Notes: generated by a model from the sequence alone, not told the origin. A stretch of 64,000 nt of DNA from Nitrosomonas sp. (GCA_016708955.1 JADJES010000023.1:62001-126000), one strand, 5' to 3'; counted from the stretch's first letter, positions 47,623-58,537 are shown. Numbers and translations are program-made.

Positions 47623-47709
47623 TTATTTACCAGATAAATTGTAGGAAGTATGAGATAACTTATAAAAGTTTTAATTTTTATTCAACATAATCACTTGGAA
47701 GGAATGTTT

Positions 47710-49617
47710 GTGGCCGTTGTTCGTTTACCAGATGGATCTGAGCGTATTTTTGATGATCCCGTAACTGTACTAGACGTTGCTACTGCGATTGGCCCAGGGC
47801 TAGCTCGCGCAGCAATTGCTGGAAAAATTAATGGAAAATTGACTGATGTTTCCAGTCAAATAGATGGGGATTGCGATCTTGCCATCATTACAGAGAAAGA
47901 TACTGAAGGATTGGAAATTATCCGGCATTCCTGTGCGCACTTGTTGGCTCATGCAGTAAAAGAACTTTTTCCTGAAGTACAAGTTACGATTGGGCCAGTT
48001 ATTGATGATGGATTTTATTATGATTTTTCTTATAAGCGGTCATTTACTCCAGAAGATTTGGCTGCGATTGAAAAACGCATGCTTGAAATTAGTAAACGTG
48101 ACTTAAAGGTAGAACGAACAATACTGGAGCGTACTGAAGCAATTAATTTTTTTAAACAGCAAGGTGAACACTATAAAGCGCAGATAATTGAATCGATACC
48201 TGGAGATCAAGATTTGTCACTCTATACTCAAGGTAATTTTACAGATCTTTGTCGAGGACCGCATGTTCCAACAACTTCTAGGATAAAAATTTTTAAACTC
48301 ATGAAGGTGGCAGGAGCTTATTGGCGAGGCGATTCGAATAATGAAATGCTTCAGCGGATTTATGGAACCGCTTGGATAAATAAAGAAGATCAGAAAAGCT
48401 ACTTGCATCGTTTAGAAGAAGCTGAAAAAAGAGATCATCGAAAACTTGGTAAACAACTCAATTTATTTCATACACAAGATGAAGCACCTGGTATGGTATT
48501 CTGGCACCCCAAAGGGTGGATATTGTGGCAGCAGATAGAGCAATATATGAGGAATATACTGAATCAAAATGGCTATCAGGAAATACGAACCCCGCAGATT
48601 CTGGATAAAGATTTATGGGTACGATCAGGGCATTGGGAGAACTTTCGTGAGAATATGTTTACCACCAATTCGGATGAACGTGATTTTGCTATCAAACCAA
48701 TGAATTGTCCCGGTCACGTACAAGTATTTAATCAGGGATTACGAAGTTATCGTGAGCTTCCTATAAGATTGGCTGAATTTGGCTCATGCCATCGAAATGA
48801 AGCATCGGGGGCATTACACGGTATTATGCGAGTGCGTTCATTTACTCAGGATGATGCACATATTTTCTGCACAGAAGATCAAATACAAAATGAGGTTGTT
48901 AGGTTTGTCGATTTGTTGAAAGTTGTTTATTCGGATTTTGGCTTTAAAGAGCTTCTGGTTAAACTTTCAACACGTCCACAAAAACGTGTCGGATCAGAAT
49001 CTCAGTGGGATGAATCAGAAGCAGCACTTGAAGCAGCACTGAATGAAGCTAAGCTCGAATGGGAACTGCAGCCAGGAGAAGGCGCATTTTATGGTCCAAA
49101 AATTGAATTTTCATTAAAGGATTGTATTGGACGGGTGTGGCAATGCGGTACACTACAATTGGATTTTTCTATGCCGGAACGTTTGGGTGCTGAATATGTA
49201 GCAGAAGATAATTCACGGCAGGTGCCAGTTATGCTGCATAGAGCTATTCTCGGGTCTCTTTAACGATTTATTGGCATATTAGTAGAAAACCATGCAGGGG
49301 CATTACCTCTGTGGTTATCGCCTGAACAAGTTGTTGTATTGAATATTTCTCGTGCGCAGATTGATTACGCGCAGGAAGTGACTGCTCAATTAAGGCAACA
49401 TGGCATTAGAGCAAGCTTAGACTTGAGAAATGAGAAGATTACCTATAAAATTCGAGAGCATAGCTTGCAGAAGCTTCCTTATCAAATTATAGTCGGAGAC
49501 GAAGAAGTGCGAACAAATATGATCGCCGTTCGTAATCGTGCAGGTGAGAATCTTGGTCAAATGACATGCCAAGCTTTTCTGGAATGTCTTAAAGAAGAGA
49601 TTTCTTTAAAATTATAA
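47710..49617 (+). CDS. thrS: Threonyl-tRNA synthetase (one in-frame stop)
   Basis: 635 residues from GTG 47710 (MAVVRLPDGSERIF), spaced well from GGAAGG; TGS, editing (HSCAHLLAHAVKELF), catalytic and anticodon-binding domains are all present. The frame is uninterrupted except for TAA at 49261-49263 in AILGSL-stop-RFIGILVENHAG, where GAA (Glu) is expected; a single G-to-T change explains it. No base is missing. As the gene is essential and the C-terminal ~118 residues are needed for tRNA recognition, a sequencing error is the likeliest cause. Confidence 0.94.
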
Positions 49618-49654
49618 TTAATTTCTTTAACAAACTAATCTTGGAGAATTTACC

Positions 49655-50227
49655 ATAGCTCAGGAAAAATCAGTGCGCATCAATGAAGAGATCGATGTGC
49701 CAGAGGTACGTTTAATCGGTGTGAATGGAGAGCAAGTTGGTATTGTTACACTTGCTGGTGCAATAGTCTTAGCGGATGAAGCTGGGGTAGATCTGGTTGA
49801 AATCGCGCCGACAGCACAGCCGCCTGTTTGCCGCTTGATGGATTATGGTAAGTTTCGCTATCAGGAAAGCAAGAAGAAACACGATGCGAAATTAAAACAG
49901 AAACAAGTCCAAATTAAAGAAATTAAATTTAGACCTAATACGGATGAAGGGGATTACAATATTAAATTGAGGAACTTAACTAATTTCCTCAATGAGGGGG
50001 ATAAAGTTAAGGTAACATTGCGATTCCGTGGACGTGAAATGGCACATCAAGAATTTGGCATGCGATTATTAGAGCGTGTGAAAGGTGATTTAGAGTCTTT
50101 TGCAATAGTGGAGCAATTTCCAAAAATGGAAGGGCGGCAGATGGTTATGGTATTGTCGCCTAAAAAGAAAGACGTTAAAGCTGATAAATCAAAAGCGGCA
50201 GAGGAAGATTCATCAGTGGCCTCATAG
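49655..50227 (+). CDS. infC: Translation initiation factor IF-3 with AUA start
   Basis: The product is clearly IF-3 (INEEIDVPEVRLIGVNGEQ, YGKFRYQESKKKHDAK, KVTLRFRGREMAHQEFG). The reading AQEKSVRINEEI implies a start at ATA 49655, 8 bases after GGAG; no ATG exists there and the next start, GTG 49673, would lose six conserved residues and has no Shine-Dalgarno. infC genes are known to use rare starts such as AUU, which IF-3 itself rejects to limit its synthesis. Length about 190 residues. First gene of the infC-rpmI-rplT group after thrS. Confidence 0.9.
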   Translation: MAQEKSVRINEEIDVPEVRLIGVNGEQVGIVTLAGAIVLADEAGVDLVEIAPTAQPPVCRLMDYGKFRYQESKKKHDAKLKQKQVQIKEIKFRPNTDEGDYNIKLRNLTNFLNEGDKVKVTLRFRGREMAHQEFGMRLLERVKGDLESFAIVEQFPKMEGRQMVMVLSPKKKDVKADKSKAAEEDSSVAS

Positions 50228-50288
50228 TTGGGCTTGTTGCTTGCAAAGTTTTTTGTTGTAAATTAAGTAAGTGAAAAATAAGTGATCA

Positions 50289-50326
50289 CCAGGTTTGGGA
50301 AGTTTTTCAATGATGAAAACACCTGG
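50289..50326 (+). promoter_or_regulatory. Hairpin before rpmI (possible L20 operator)
   Basis: CCAGGT (50289-50294) pairs with ACCTGG (50321-50326), with an inner TTTTCA/TGAAAA stem. It lies between infC and rpmI where L20 represses the rpmI-rplT mRNA in other bacteria. No T-run, so translational control is more likely than termination. Confidence 0.4.
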
Positions 50327-50350
50327 TTTCATGTTAAATGAGGAGTAGTT

Positions 50351-50548
50351 ATGCCCAAAATGAAAACTAAAAGTGGTGCAGCAAAGCGCTTTAAGTTTAG
50401 AGCGAGCGGGAGTATCAAACGCTCACAAGCTTTCAAACGTCATATACTGACTAAAAAAACAACTAAAAATAAGCGTCAGTTACGTGGTATTGCGGCTGTT
50501 CATGCCACTAATACAGCATCCATTCGCGCTATGATGCCGTACGCATAA
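50351..50548 (+). CDS. rpmI: 50S ribosomal protein L35
   Basis: 65 residues, very basic, MPKMKTKSGAAKRFKF start, complete. AGGAG before ATG. Twelve bases separate it from rplT, with which it is always paired. Confidence 0.97.
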   Translation: MPKMKTKSGAAKRFKFRASGSIKRSQAFKRHILTKKTTKNKRQLRGIAAVHATNTASIRAMMPYA

Positions 50549-50560
50549 GGGAGAACGATC

Positions 50561-50920
50561 ATGCCAAGAGTTAAACGTGGTGTAACCGCCCATGCGCGGC
50601 ACAAGAAAATATTAGATCTGGCTAAAGGCTATCGTGGACGTCGTAAGAATGTTTATCGCATAGCCAAACAAGCTGTTATGAAGGCCGGTCAATATGCGTA
50701 CCGAGATCGTCGGCAACGTAAAAGGCAGTTCCGCGCTTTATGGATTGCACGTATCAATGCGGCTGCTCGTGAATGCGGATTGTCGTACAGTGTATTTATG
50801 AACGGACTCAAGAAAGCAAGTATTGAAGTCGATAGAAAAGTTTTGGCTGATTTGGCTGTATTTGATAAGAGTGCTTTTGAAAAAATCGTGCAACAAGCAA
50901 AAGCCAGTTTAGCCACATAA
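50561..50920 (+). CDS. rplT: 50S ribosomal protein L20
   Basis: 119 residues: MPRVKRGVTAHARHKKIL, GYRGRRKNVYRIAKQAV, LWIARINAAARE. Assembly protein for the 50S subunit and probable repressor of its own operon. Confidence 0.98.
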   Translation: MPRVKRGVTAHARHKKILDLAKGYRGRRKNVYRIAKQAVMKAGQYAYRDRRQRKRQFRALWIARINAAARECGLSYSVFMNGLKKASIEVDRKVLADLAVFDKSAFEKIVQQAKASLAT

Positions 50921-50943
50921 TTGGTTGTAAAAAAAGAGATACT

Positions 50944-50976
50944 GGGAGGTCGGGTAAAGCCTGAGCCTCCCTTTTT
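50944..50976 (+). terminator. Terminator/attenuator between rplT and pheS
   Basis: GGGAGGTCGGG pairs with CCTGAGCCTCCC around TAAAG, then TTTTT (50972-50976). It ends the rplT transcript or attenuates pheST. No leader peptide with clustered Phe codons is visible between it and the pheS start, so a classic phe attenuator is not supported. Confidence 0.85.
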
Positions 50977-51031
50977 CTTGTGAAATTAATCGATCTGGCC
51001 CCGATTCTTTAATCTGAGATGTTGAATTTAC

Positions 51032-52051
51032 ATGAGAAATTTGGAAGAAATTATTAGCGAAGCAACAAACCTGATGAATGGCGTCGAAGATCCTATTGAA
51101 TTGGAGAATGTGAAGGCGCGTTATCTCGGTAAGAGTGGCGTTCTTACTGAGTTACTCAAAGGATTAGGAAAGCTCCCTGTAGAAGAGCGCCCTGCTATGG
51201 GAAGTCAAATAAATGAAGCAAAAAGTCGATTAGAAGAAACACTTAAAAGCCGCCGGAATGCGATTCAAGTAAAGGAGCTAGAAGCTAAATTAACCGAGGA
51301 AGCTTTGGATGTTACCCTACCTGGAAGAGGGCTAGGAATTAGTGGATTACATCCAGTAACGCAAACTTTAGTGCGAATTGAAGCACTATTCCATTCGGTC
51401 GGTTTTAATGTGGTTTCGGGGCCTGAAATAGAGACTGATTTTTATAACTTTACTGCTTTAAATATTCCAGAGAACCATCCTGCACGGGCAATGCATGATA
51501 CATTCTATATTGATAATGGTAACTTGCTTCGCACACATACATCGCCTGTCCAACTTCACTATATGCAGAATAACCAACCGCCCATAAAAGTAATTGCACC
51601 CGGACGGGTTTACCGATGTGATTCTGATGTGACTCACACACCAATGTTTCATCAGGTGGAAGGCTTATGGATTGATGAGAATGCTAATTTTTCTGCATTA
51701 AAAGGCATTTTGGCTAATTTCATGTCGCATTTTTTTGAGCGTGATGATCTGCCTGTAAGATTCCGGCCATCTTTTTTCCCATTTACTGAACCTTCCGCTG
51801 AAATGGATATCGGCTGTGTCATGTGCGATGGGAAAGGCTGTCGCATCTGTAGTCACACCGGTTGGCTGGAAGTACTCGGATGTGGAATGGTTCACCCAAA
51901 TGTATTAAAGCATGTAGCAATCGATAGCGAACAATACATTGGGTTTGCTTTCGGTATGGGTGTGGAACGATTGACAATGCTCAGATATGGCGTTAATGAT
52001 TTGAGGCTGTTTTTTGAAAACGATTTGCGCTTTCTGAAACAATTTAATTGA
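51032..52051 (+). CDS. pheS: Phenylalanyl-tRNA synthetase alpha subunit
   Basis: 339 residues. N-terminal coiled coil for tRNA binding, then class II motifs including HPVTQTLVRIEALFHSVGF, DSDVTHTPMFHQVEG and GFAFGMGVERLTML. Forms the alpha2-beta2 enzyme with PheT, whose gene is 40 bases downstream. Confidence 0.98.
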   Translation: MRNLEEIISEATNLMNGVEDPIELENVKARYLGKSGVLTELLKGLGKLPVEERPAMGSQINEAKSRLEETLKSRRNAIQVKELEAKLTEEALDVTLPGRGLGISGLHPVTQTLVRIEALFHSVGFNVVSGPEIETDFYNFTALNIPENHPARAMHDTFYIDNGNLLRTHTSPVQLHYMQNNQPPIKVIAPGRVYRCDSDVTHTPMFHQVEGLWIDENANFSALKGILANFMSHFFERDDLPVRFRPSFFPFTEPSAEMDIGCVMCDGKGCRICSHTGWLEVLGCGMVHPNVLKHVAIDSEQYIGFAFGMGVERLTMLRYGVNDLRLFFENDLRFLKQFN

Positions 52052-52091
52052 ACCTAACTAACCTTTCTATTTTAAGTAATAACAGATTCTC

Positions 52092-54465
52092 ATGAAATTC
52101 TCTGAAAACTGGTTACGCAGCTTTGTTAATCCTCCTCTTTCGAGTGATGAGCTTGCACATGTACTAACGATGGCAGGAATTGAGGTTGAAAGCATTGAAT
52201 CGGTTGCAGCGGCCTTTGATAAAGTCGTTGTGGCTGAAGTTCTTTCAGTCGAGAAGCATCCAACAGCTGACAGGCTAAAAGTTTGCAATGTCAAGATAGG
52301 AAAAGCAGCGGAAGATTTATTGCAAATTGTTTGCGGTGCATCCAATGTAAGCACTGGCGTGAAAGTGCCCTGTGCATTAACTGGCGCAAATTTGCCGGGT
52401 TTTATGATCAAGAAAACGAAGCTGCGCGGCATAGATTCAGAGGGCATGTTGTGTTCAGCTAAAGAATTAGGCATCAGTGATGTGGCTGATGGTTTGCTGT
52501 TACTCCCCGATGATGCCCCGGTAGGCACAGATTTTCGTGATTACTATGGACTTGATGATCGCATTTTTACATTAAAATTAACGCCTAATCGCGCTGATTG
52601 TCTTGGCGTGTTCGGTGTTGCACGCGAAGTTTCCGCCATAACTGCAGTCGAATTGCATGATTCATTAGCGATAAATGCTATTCCTGTCGAAATTAACGAT
52701 ACTCTAGATGTGCAGGTGATGGCATCTGAAGCATGTCCTCTGTATTGCGGTCGTATTATGCGAGGCATTAATCTCGATGTGTCGTTAACACCCTTATGGA
52801 TGAAACAGAGGTTGGAACGTAGCGGAATCAGGTCTATTAATCCGGTAGTCGATATCACTAACTATGTACTGCTGGAAACCGGACAGCCAATGCATGCTTA
52901 TAATCTGGAGAAGATTACCGGAACTATTCAGGTTCGCTATGCTTTGTTGCATGAAAGCATAGCGTTGCTAAACGGCAGTCAAGTCAATTTAAATCCAGAA
53001 ATGCTGTTGATTGCAGATGCGCATAGACCGCTAGCGTTAGCCGGTATTATGGGTGGATTGGATAGCGGTGTGACGCAAGGCACGGCAGATATCTTTCTCG
53101 AAAGTGCATTTTTCAATCCGAATGTAATCAGTGGCAAATCATTTCAACTAGGGTTCAGTTCTGATTCTGCTTATCGTTTTGAACGTGGTGTAGATTTTTC
53201 TGCGACCAGAGCCGCACTGGAGCGCGTTACTTACCTGATACAAACTATCTGTGGTGGTCAGGCGGGCCCAGTGACTGAAGTAAAGCATAAGTTGCCGCAG
53301 CGGTCCGCCGTGAATGTGCGTATTAATCGGATAAAACGAGTATTGGGTATAAATATCAACAAGCAGCAAGTAAATGATTATTTTAAGCGCCTGGGATTTG
53401 AGTTTTTAGTGAAGGAGGATATTTTTAATGTAAAACCGCCATCCTACCGGTTCGATTTGGCGATTGAAGAAGATTTTATAGAAGAGCTGGCGCGCATCTA
53501 TGGTTATGATCATATACCTGCCCATTTTCCGCATGCAAGTATGGCGATGCTGCCAGCATCCGAGACCGAGCGTTCTTCGATGGAGTTAAAGCAATTATTA
53601 GTAGCTCGCGATTATCAGGAAGTTATTAACTATGCTTTTGTGGACGCAGATTGGGAGCTTGATTTTGTCAATAACAGCACGCCAGTTACATTAAAAAATC
53701 CGATTGCGAGTCAGATGAGTGTAATGCGGAGTACATTGATAGGGGGATTGATATCCAATTTGCAATTTAATTTAAACCGGAAACAAACCAGAGTACGTTT
53801 ATTTGAAGTAGGTTGTTGCTTTGTCAGAGAGGATGAAAGTGACTGTAAGCAAATAGAAAGGATCGCAGGGCTCTGCTATGGGGATGCCGTATTTGAGCAA
53901 TGGGGCGTGTCGGCGAGAAATGTTGATTTTTATGATGTCAAAGCGGATCTCGAGGTTTTATGCAGAGGGGCGGAGCATTTATTTCAAGAAACTTCTCCAT
54001 CCGGCATTACATCCGGGTAAATCTGCACAAATTTGTGTCGAAGACAGATCAATCGGGTGGTTGGGCGAGTTGCATCCACGTTGGCAGAAGAAATACGGAT
54101 TGCAAAAAAATACGATACTATTTGAAATAAATTTAGAAAATCTAAAATTTAAATCTGTATCAGTTGCCAAGGAAATTCCAAAGTTCCTACCAGTGCAGCG
54201 TGATATCGCAATCATTGTTGAAAGTGATATTAGCGTACATTCACTTTTGGTCTGTTTATTTGCAGAAAAATCGGCGATTGTATCGGATATCTCATTATTT
54301 GATATTTATCGTGGCAAGGGCATGGAGAATACCAAAAAAAGTCTTGCATTCCGTGTGTTGTTACAAGATACTGAGAAAACATTGACGGATGAAGAGGCTG
54401 ATTTTGCTGTGACAAACTTAATTGAAGTTTTAAAAAATAAATTTGGTGCAACTTTACGTAATTGA
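52092..54465 (+). CDS. pheT: Phenylalanyl-tRNA synthetase beta subunit (one frameshift)
   Basis: About 790 residues over two frames. The first (52092-54020) has the OB-fold tRNA-binding domain, B3/B4 editing domain and NRADCLGVFG. The second, from about 53960, continues YFKKLLHPALHPGKSAQI...WLGELHPRWQKKYGL and the C-terminal anticodon-binding fold (ISLFDIYRGKGM). The shift lies between about 53953 and 53975, in a stretch with TTTT and GGGG runs; one missing base there joins the frames. Essential and single-copy, so probably a sequencing error. Confidence 0.93.
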
Positions 54466-54645
54466 AACTTGCTTCGGTATGTGCATCGACTGATTGTTGT
54501 TGGGATTGACTAGCTAATAGGATTTATTCTTCGTAGATTCACTTATGAGATGAATATTAGCCTGTCTTATAAAAGCGCCATTGTTTAATGAATCTAAATA
54601 TTGTTGGGTTAGAGCTACAAAATTAATAACGTGATGGAGTGAAGT

Positions 54646-54954
54646 ATGGCATTAACAAAAGCTGAGTTAGCGGATTTATTGTTTGAGAATGTGGGACTTA
54701 ACAAACGTGAAGCAAAGGATATGGTTGAGTCTTTTTATGAGGAAGTGCGCACAGCGCTCCAAAATGGAGAGGGAGTTAAACTGTCAGGCTTTGGTAATTT
54801 TCAACTGCGCGCTAAACCGCAACGTCCAGGCAGAAACCCGAAAACAGGCGAAGAAATTCCGATTACGGCGCGTCGTGTAGTCACATTTCATGCCAGTCAG
54901 AAGTTAAAAGCTTTGGTTGAGAAGACTTATCATGGAAAACAAAAAACTAAATAA
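54646..54954 (+). CDS. ihfA: Integration host factor alpha subunit
   Basis: 102 residues: MALTKAELADLLFENVGLNK, GFGNFQLRAKPQRPGRNPKTGEEI with the DNA-minor-groove Pro. Bends DNA at recombination and promoter sites. Follows pheT, as in most proteobacteria; 180 AT-rich bases lie before it and probably hold its promoter. Confidence 0.97.
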   Translation: MALTKAELADLLFENVGLNKREAKDMVESFYEEVRTALQNGEGVKLSGFGNFQLRAKPQRPGRNPKTGEEIPITARRVVTFHASQKLKALVEKTYHGKQKTK

Positions 54955-55311
54955 TCCCCCACTTCCAATTCCGGCTAACGGTATTTTACAATTGGAGAAG
55001 TGGGTATTCTTTGTGGCGTTAAGCCGCATGTATTACGTTACTGGGAACAAGAGTTTGCGCAGCTAAAACCTGTAAAGCGTCGTGGTAATCGTCGTTATTA
55101 TCAGCATCAAGAAGTGTTGTTGATACGACGTATCAGAGAATTACTTTACGACCAAGGTTTTACAATCAATGGGGCGCGGAATCGTTTGGACCATGGCGAA
55201 AATAAACTGCCGCCAATTGAAGAAGTTATTGCTAGTCCGATATCCACAACAGCAGATTTAGGCTATGTTCGGCGTGAAATTAGAAATATTGTGTCGCAAT
55301 TGCTTTCTTAA
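54932..55311 (+). CDS. MerR-family regulator (frameshift near start)
   Basis: True start is likely ATG 54932, overlapping the ihfA end by 23 bases: MENKKLNNPPLPIPA, then one base is missing at 54979 (AACGG where AACCGG is needed) before RYFTIGEVGILCGVKPHVLRYWEQEF. From about 55000 on the frame is clean: helix-turn-helix with wing (RRGNRRYYQHQEVLLIRRI) and a short C-terminal coil. The ihfA-merR pair is standard; the effector is unknown. The conventional frame would begin at 55000, inside the helix-turn-helix, which supports the corrected start. Confidence 0.85.
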
Positions 55312-55374
55312 AGAAAATGTTTTTCAGTAATAGTTTATAAAGTTTGGGTATTTTGTTTGTTATAATTTACTGTT

Positions 55375-55450
<76 letters not shown>

Positions 55451-55548
55451 CCTTTGATAGACACTCTTCTTTTTAAATAGATTGATGCTGAGTTTAATGT
55501 GCGGGAATGTCCGTTTGACCATCCGGTGGCTAACATAACCTTATAAAA

Positions 55549-56292
55549 ATGCGCATATTGCTTAGTAATGATGATGGATATTTTGCGCCTGGTCTTGCAT
55601 GTCTTGCTGATGTACTTTCAGAAATTGCAGAAATCATAGTAGTCGCACCCGAAAGGGATCGCAGTGGGTCCAGTAATTCGTTAACTTTGGATCGTCCGCT
55701 AAGCTTACATAAGTCCCATAATGGTTTTTATTATGTCAATGGAACACCAACAGACTGTGTTCATCTGGCAGTGACAGGTATGCTTGATGTAATGCCGGAT
55801 ATGATCATTTCGGGTGTGAATAGTGGCGCTAACATGGGCGATGACACGATTTATTCGGGCACTGTTGCTGCTGCGACAGAAGGTTTTCTACTCGGAATTC
55901 CTTCGCTGGCTGTTTCTTTGACTGGCACACTGAATGAAAATTACTTAACAGCTGCTCGTGTGGCCGCTGATATGGTGAAGCGGTTCAGGGAAAATGATAT
56001 TCAGAGTCCGGTTCTGTTAAATATTAATGTTCCTGATATCAAATATCAGAAACTTGAAGGAATTGAGGTTACTCGTCTCGGGCGACGCCATAAAGCAGAA
56101 CCGGTGATTAAGTCGAAAAATCCCCGTGGAGAAATCGTATATTGGGTTGGTGCAGCAGGTGCTGCACAAGATGCTGGAAAGGGTACGGATTTTTATGCAA
56201 TTCAGCATAATCGGGTTTCGGTAACACCGTTACAAATTGATCTAACGCGATACGATCAATTGGATCTCATAACAAGTTGGCTTGGTATCTAG
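55549..56292 (+). CDS. surE: 5'/3'-nucleotidase SurE
   Basis: 247 residues. MRILLSNDDGYFAPGL holds the metal-binding DD pair, and SGVNSGANMGDDTIYSGTVAAA is the family signature. A stationary-phase phosphatase acting on nucleotides and short polyphosphate. Heads the conserved surE-pcm-nlpD group. Confidence 0.97.
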   Translation: MRILLSNDDGYFAPGLACLADVLSEIAEIIVVAPERDRSGSSNSLTLDRPLSLHKSHNGFYYVNGTPTDCVHLAVTGMLDVMPDMIISGVNSGANMGDDTIYSGTVAAATEGFLLGIPSLAVSLTGTLNENYLTAARVAADMVKRFRENDIQSPVLLNINVPDIKYQKLEGIEVTRLGRRHKAEPVIKSKNPRGEIVYWVGAAGAAQDAGKGTDFYAIQHNRVSVTPLQIDLTRYDQLDLITSWLGI

Positions 56293-56341
56293 GTAGGTAC
56301 TTGTTATGTCGAGAGAGTTGAAATTTTATAGGTACTGATTG

Positions 56342-57004
56342 GTGAATGTTCGTCATTCTGGAATTGGTATGACCTCTCAGCGTACACGCATGCGCATGAT
56401 TGAACGTTTGCGTGCACAAGGAATTTCTGATGAAGTGATCTTATCAGCTATAGGTACAATTCCTCGTCATATTTTTGTAGAAGAAGCTCTGGCAAGCCGA
56501 GCTTATGAAGATGTTTCTTTACCCATAAATTATGGACAAACGATATCCAGCCCATGGATTGTTGCGCGTATGAGTGAGCTATTACGTGCAAATTCTATTT
56601 TAGTTAAAGTACTGGAAATTGGAACGGGTTGTGGCTATCAGACTGCTGTGTTGGCGCAGATTGCGCAAAAAGTTTACTCGCTAGAGCGTATTGGGCCATT
56701 ATTAACACGTACTAGAATTCGACTGCAGGAATTGCAGATCAGAAATGTTTATTTGAAGCATGCGGATGGTTTGTTAGGGCTTGCGGAAGCAGGGCCGTTT
56801 GATGGTATTATCATGACAGCTGTGACAACCCACGTTCCTGCTTCATTATTGGAGCAACTGGTGGTGGGCGGAAGGATGGTTTTCCCAAAAGGAACTCAGA
56901 AACAGAATTTATGTATTATTGAACGGAATTCCCAAGGTTATACTGAAACTGTATTGGAAGAGGTGAATTTTGTACCCTTACTAGCAGGGGTTGTAAAAAA
57001 ATAG
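56342..57004 (+). CDS. pcm: Protein-L-isoaspartate O-methyltransferase
   Basis: 220 residues from GTG 56342. Motifs TIPRHIFVEEALASRAYED, GQTISSPWIVARM and VLEIGTGCGYQTAVLA bind SAM and isoaspartyl peptide. It repairs aged proteins, functionally related to the isoaspartyl peptidase at 3638. Confidence 0.96.
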   Translation: MNVRHSGIGMTSQRTRMRMIERLRAQGISDEVILSAIGTIPRHIFVEEALASRAYEDVSLPINYGQTISSPWIVARMSELLRANSILVKVLEIGTGCGYQTAVLAQIAQKVYSLERIGPLLTRTRIRLQELQIRNVYLKHADGLLGLAEAGPFDGIIMTAVTTHVPASLLEQLVVGGRMVFPKGTQKQNLCIIERNSQGYTETVLEEVNFVPLLAGVVKK

Positions 57005-57023
57005 CGGCGCAGGGAATATTAAA

Positions 57024-58099
57024 ATGAAAAATGATGCAATGATCAGGCTGAGCGATTTTGTTATCTCGAATTATATCGTCAAGATATTTATTGATTTGTC
57101 AAGGCGGCCACAATCAGTACCTTTTAATTTTTATTTGCCGTTTGCGTTTTTTTTACTTGTTGCATGCAGTACAACACAACCGCCAGTGCCTGTCGTCGAT
57201 AGTGTGAAAAGCGGCTCATCGGGATCGGCAAAACCAATTGATTCTAGTAATCCGAACAATCAGTTTTATATCGTGCAAAAGGGGATACGTTGTACGGCAT
57301 TGCATTAAATCATGGTATTGATTTTAAGAAATTGGCAGAGTGGAATGATATTGCTGACCCCAAGACTATCCGGCCGGGGCAGAGGATTAATCTGTCAATG
57401 CCAGCGAGAGATTCGCAACCTGAGTTGTTTGCTTTACCCCAGCAACCGATAGCAACGACGATTGACCCGATTGTATATCCATCTGATCCAAATAATGCGA
57501 TTTCTCAGGAAAGTAATAATATTGCCAATACGGGTAAAGTAAAGACAAGCCCTAAAGCGCTTAAATTGCCTTTCTCAGAGCAAAATGTGGCTCAATTACA
57601 ATACCCAACAAAAAGTCCGTTGCCAGCAGCACAATCTTCTCCCGTGCCGTCAACGGCAGCGGAGAGAAATACTAAAATTGAAGTGGCTCCTCAACCCGAC
57701 TCATCAAATCCGGATAAGGCATTCGTTCATTCTAATGCCGAGTGGATATGGCCGACAACGGGAAAATTGTTATCATCTTTTTCAAAAAATTCTAAGGGCG
57801 TAAAGATATCGGGGCAGGCAGGACAACCAGTTTTGGCATCCGCTGCAGGCGAGGTGGTTTATAGTGGCCATGGTTTACGCGGCTATGGAAATCTGATTAT
57901 TATCAAGCATGACAATACATTTCTCAGCGCATATGCGCATAATAGTAAGCTTTTGGTCAAAGAAGGGGAAGCAGTGATAAAAGGCCAGAAAATTGCAGAA
58001 ATGGGTAATACAGACACGGATACAATTCAGTTGCATTTTGAGATACGCAAACATGGTAAGCCGGTAGATCCACTGGAATATTTGCCGTACCAATCATAA
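57024..58099 (+). CDS. nlpD: NlpD-like lipoprotein, LysM and LytM domains (one frameshift)
   Basis: About 358 residues. Lipobox LLVACS near residue 48; LysM domain FYIVQKGDTLYGIALNHGIDF; Pro/Ser-rich linker; C-terminal M23 (LytM) domain VLASAAGEVVYSGHGLRGYG, LHFEIR. The LytM site lacks the full His/Asp set, as in NlpD, which activates amidases in cell division without cutting itself. The G-run at 57281-57284 has four G; five restore the LysM GDT motif. The frame break is therefore probably a sequencing error. Confidence 0.92.
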
Positions 58100-58120
58100 C
58101 CAACATCAGATAAGTATGTT

Positions 58121-58160
58121 AAAAAAGCGTATAGCTCTTTGTGGGGCTATACGCTTTTTT
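58121..58160. terminator. Bidirectional terminator between nlpD and smbP
   Basis: AAAAAAGCGTATAGC / GCTATACGCTTTTTT, perfect 15-bp inverted repeat with a 10-base loop; serves both converging genes. Confidence 0.95.
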
Positions 58161-58180
58161 ATACCTGTTTGTTTATTTTT

Positions 58181-58537
58181 TTATTCGGCAGCTGCATCTT
58201 GCATATGCTTTAACGCTTCTGTCGTATGCTTGGTCGCTATATCTGCATGACCCTGCTTCGCATGCGCGATGGCTTCCTCCAGATGCTTGATTGACTCAGT
58301 CATGTGTTGGCGTGCTTCGGCATGCTCCTTTTCAGCAGCTTTTGCATGCGCCAGACTTTCCTGTACATTTTCCAATAATACTTTGGTATGACCTGATTCA
58401 CCATGTGTTTTGGCGGCCTCTGCATGTTTTATAGCTTCGGCAGCATGCCGGTTTGCACTGGATGCGATTGCCAGCGAGCTGAGACAGAATGATATTGCAC
58501 TGATTGCGATAATACTTGTTGTTTGCTTGATTTTCAT
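58181..58537 (-). CDS. smbP: Small metal-binding protein SmbP
   Basis: 118 residues. Signal peptide (IIAISAISFCLSSLAIASS), then a four-helix-type chain made of ~10 short repeats with His every 7 residues (HAAEAIKHAEAAKTHGESGH, HAKAAEKEHAEARQH, HLEEAIAHAKQGHAD). This repeat pattern and length match SmbP of N. europaea, a periplasmic protein that binds copper and other metals. Relevant here because ammonia monooxygenase and its partners need copper. GGAGG before ATG. Confidence 0.93.
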   Translation of the reverse strand: MKIKQTTSIIAISAISFCLSSLAIASSANRHAAEAIKHAEAAKTHGESGHTKVLLENVQESLAHAKAAEKEHAEARQHMTESIKHLEEAIAHAKQGHADIATKHTTEALKHMQDAAAE

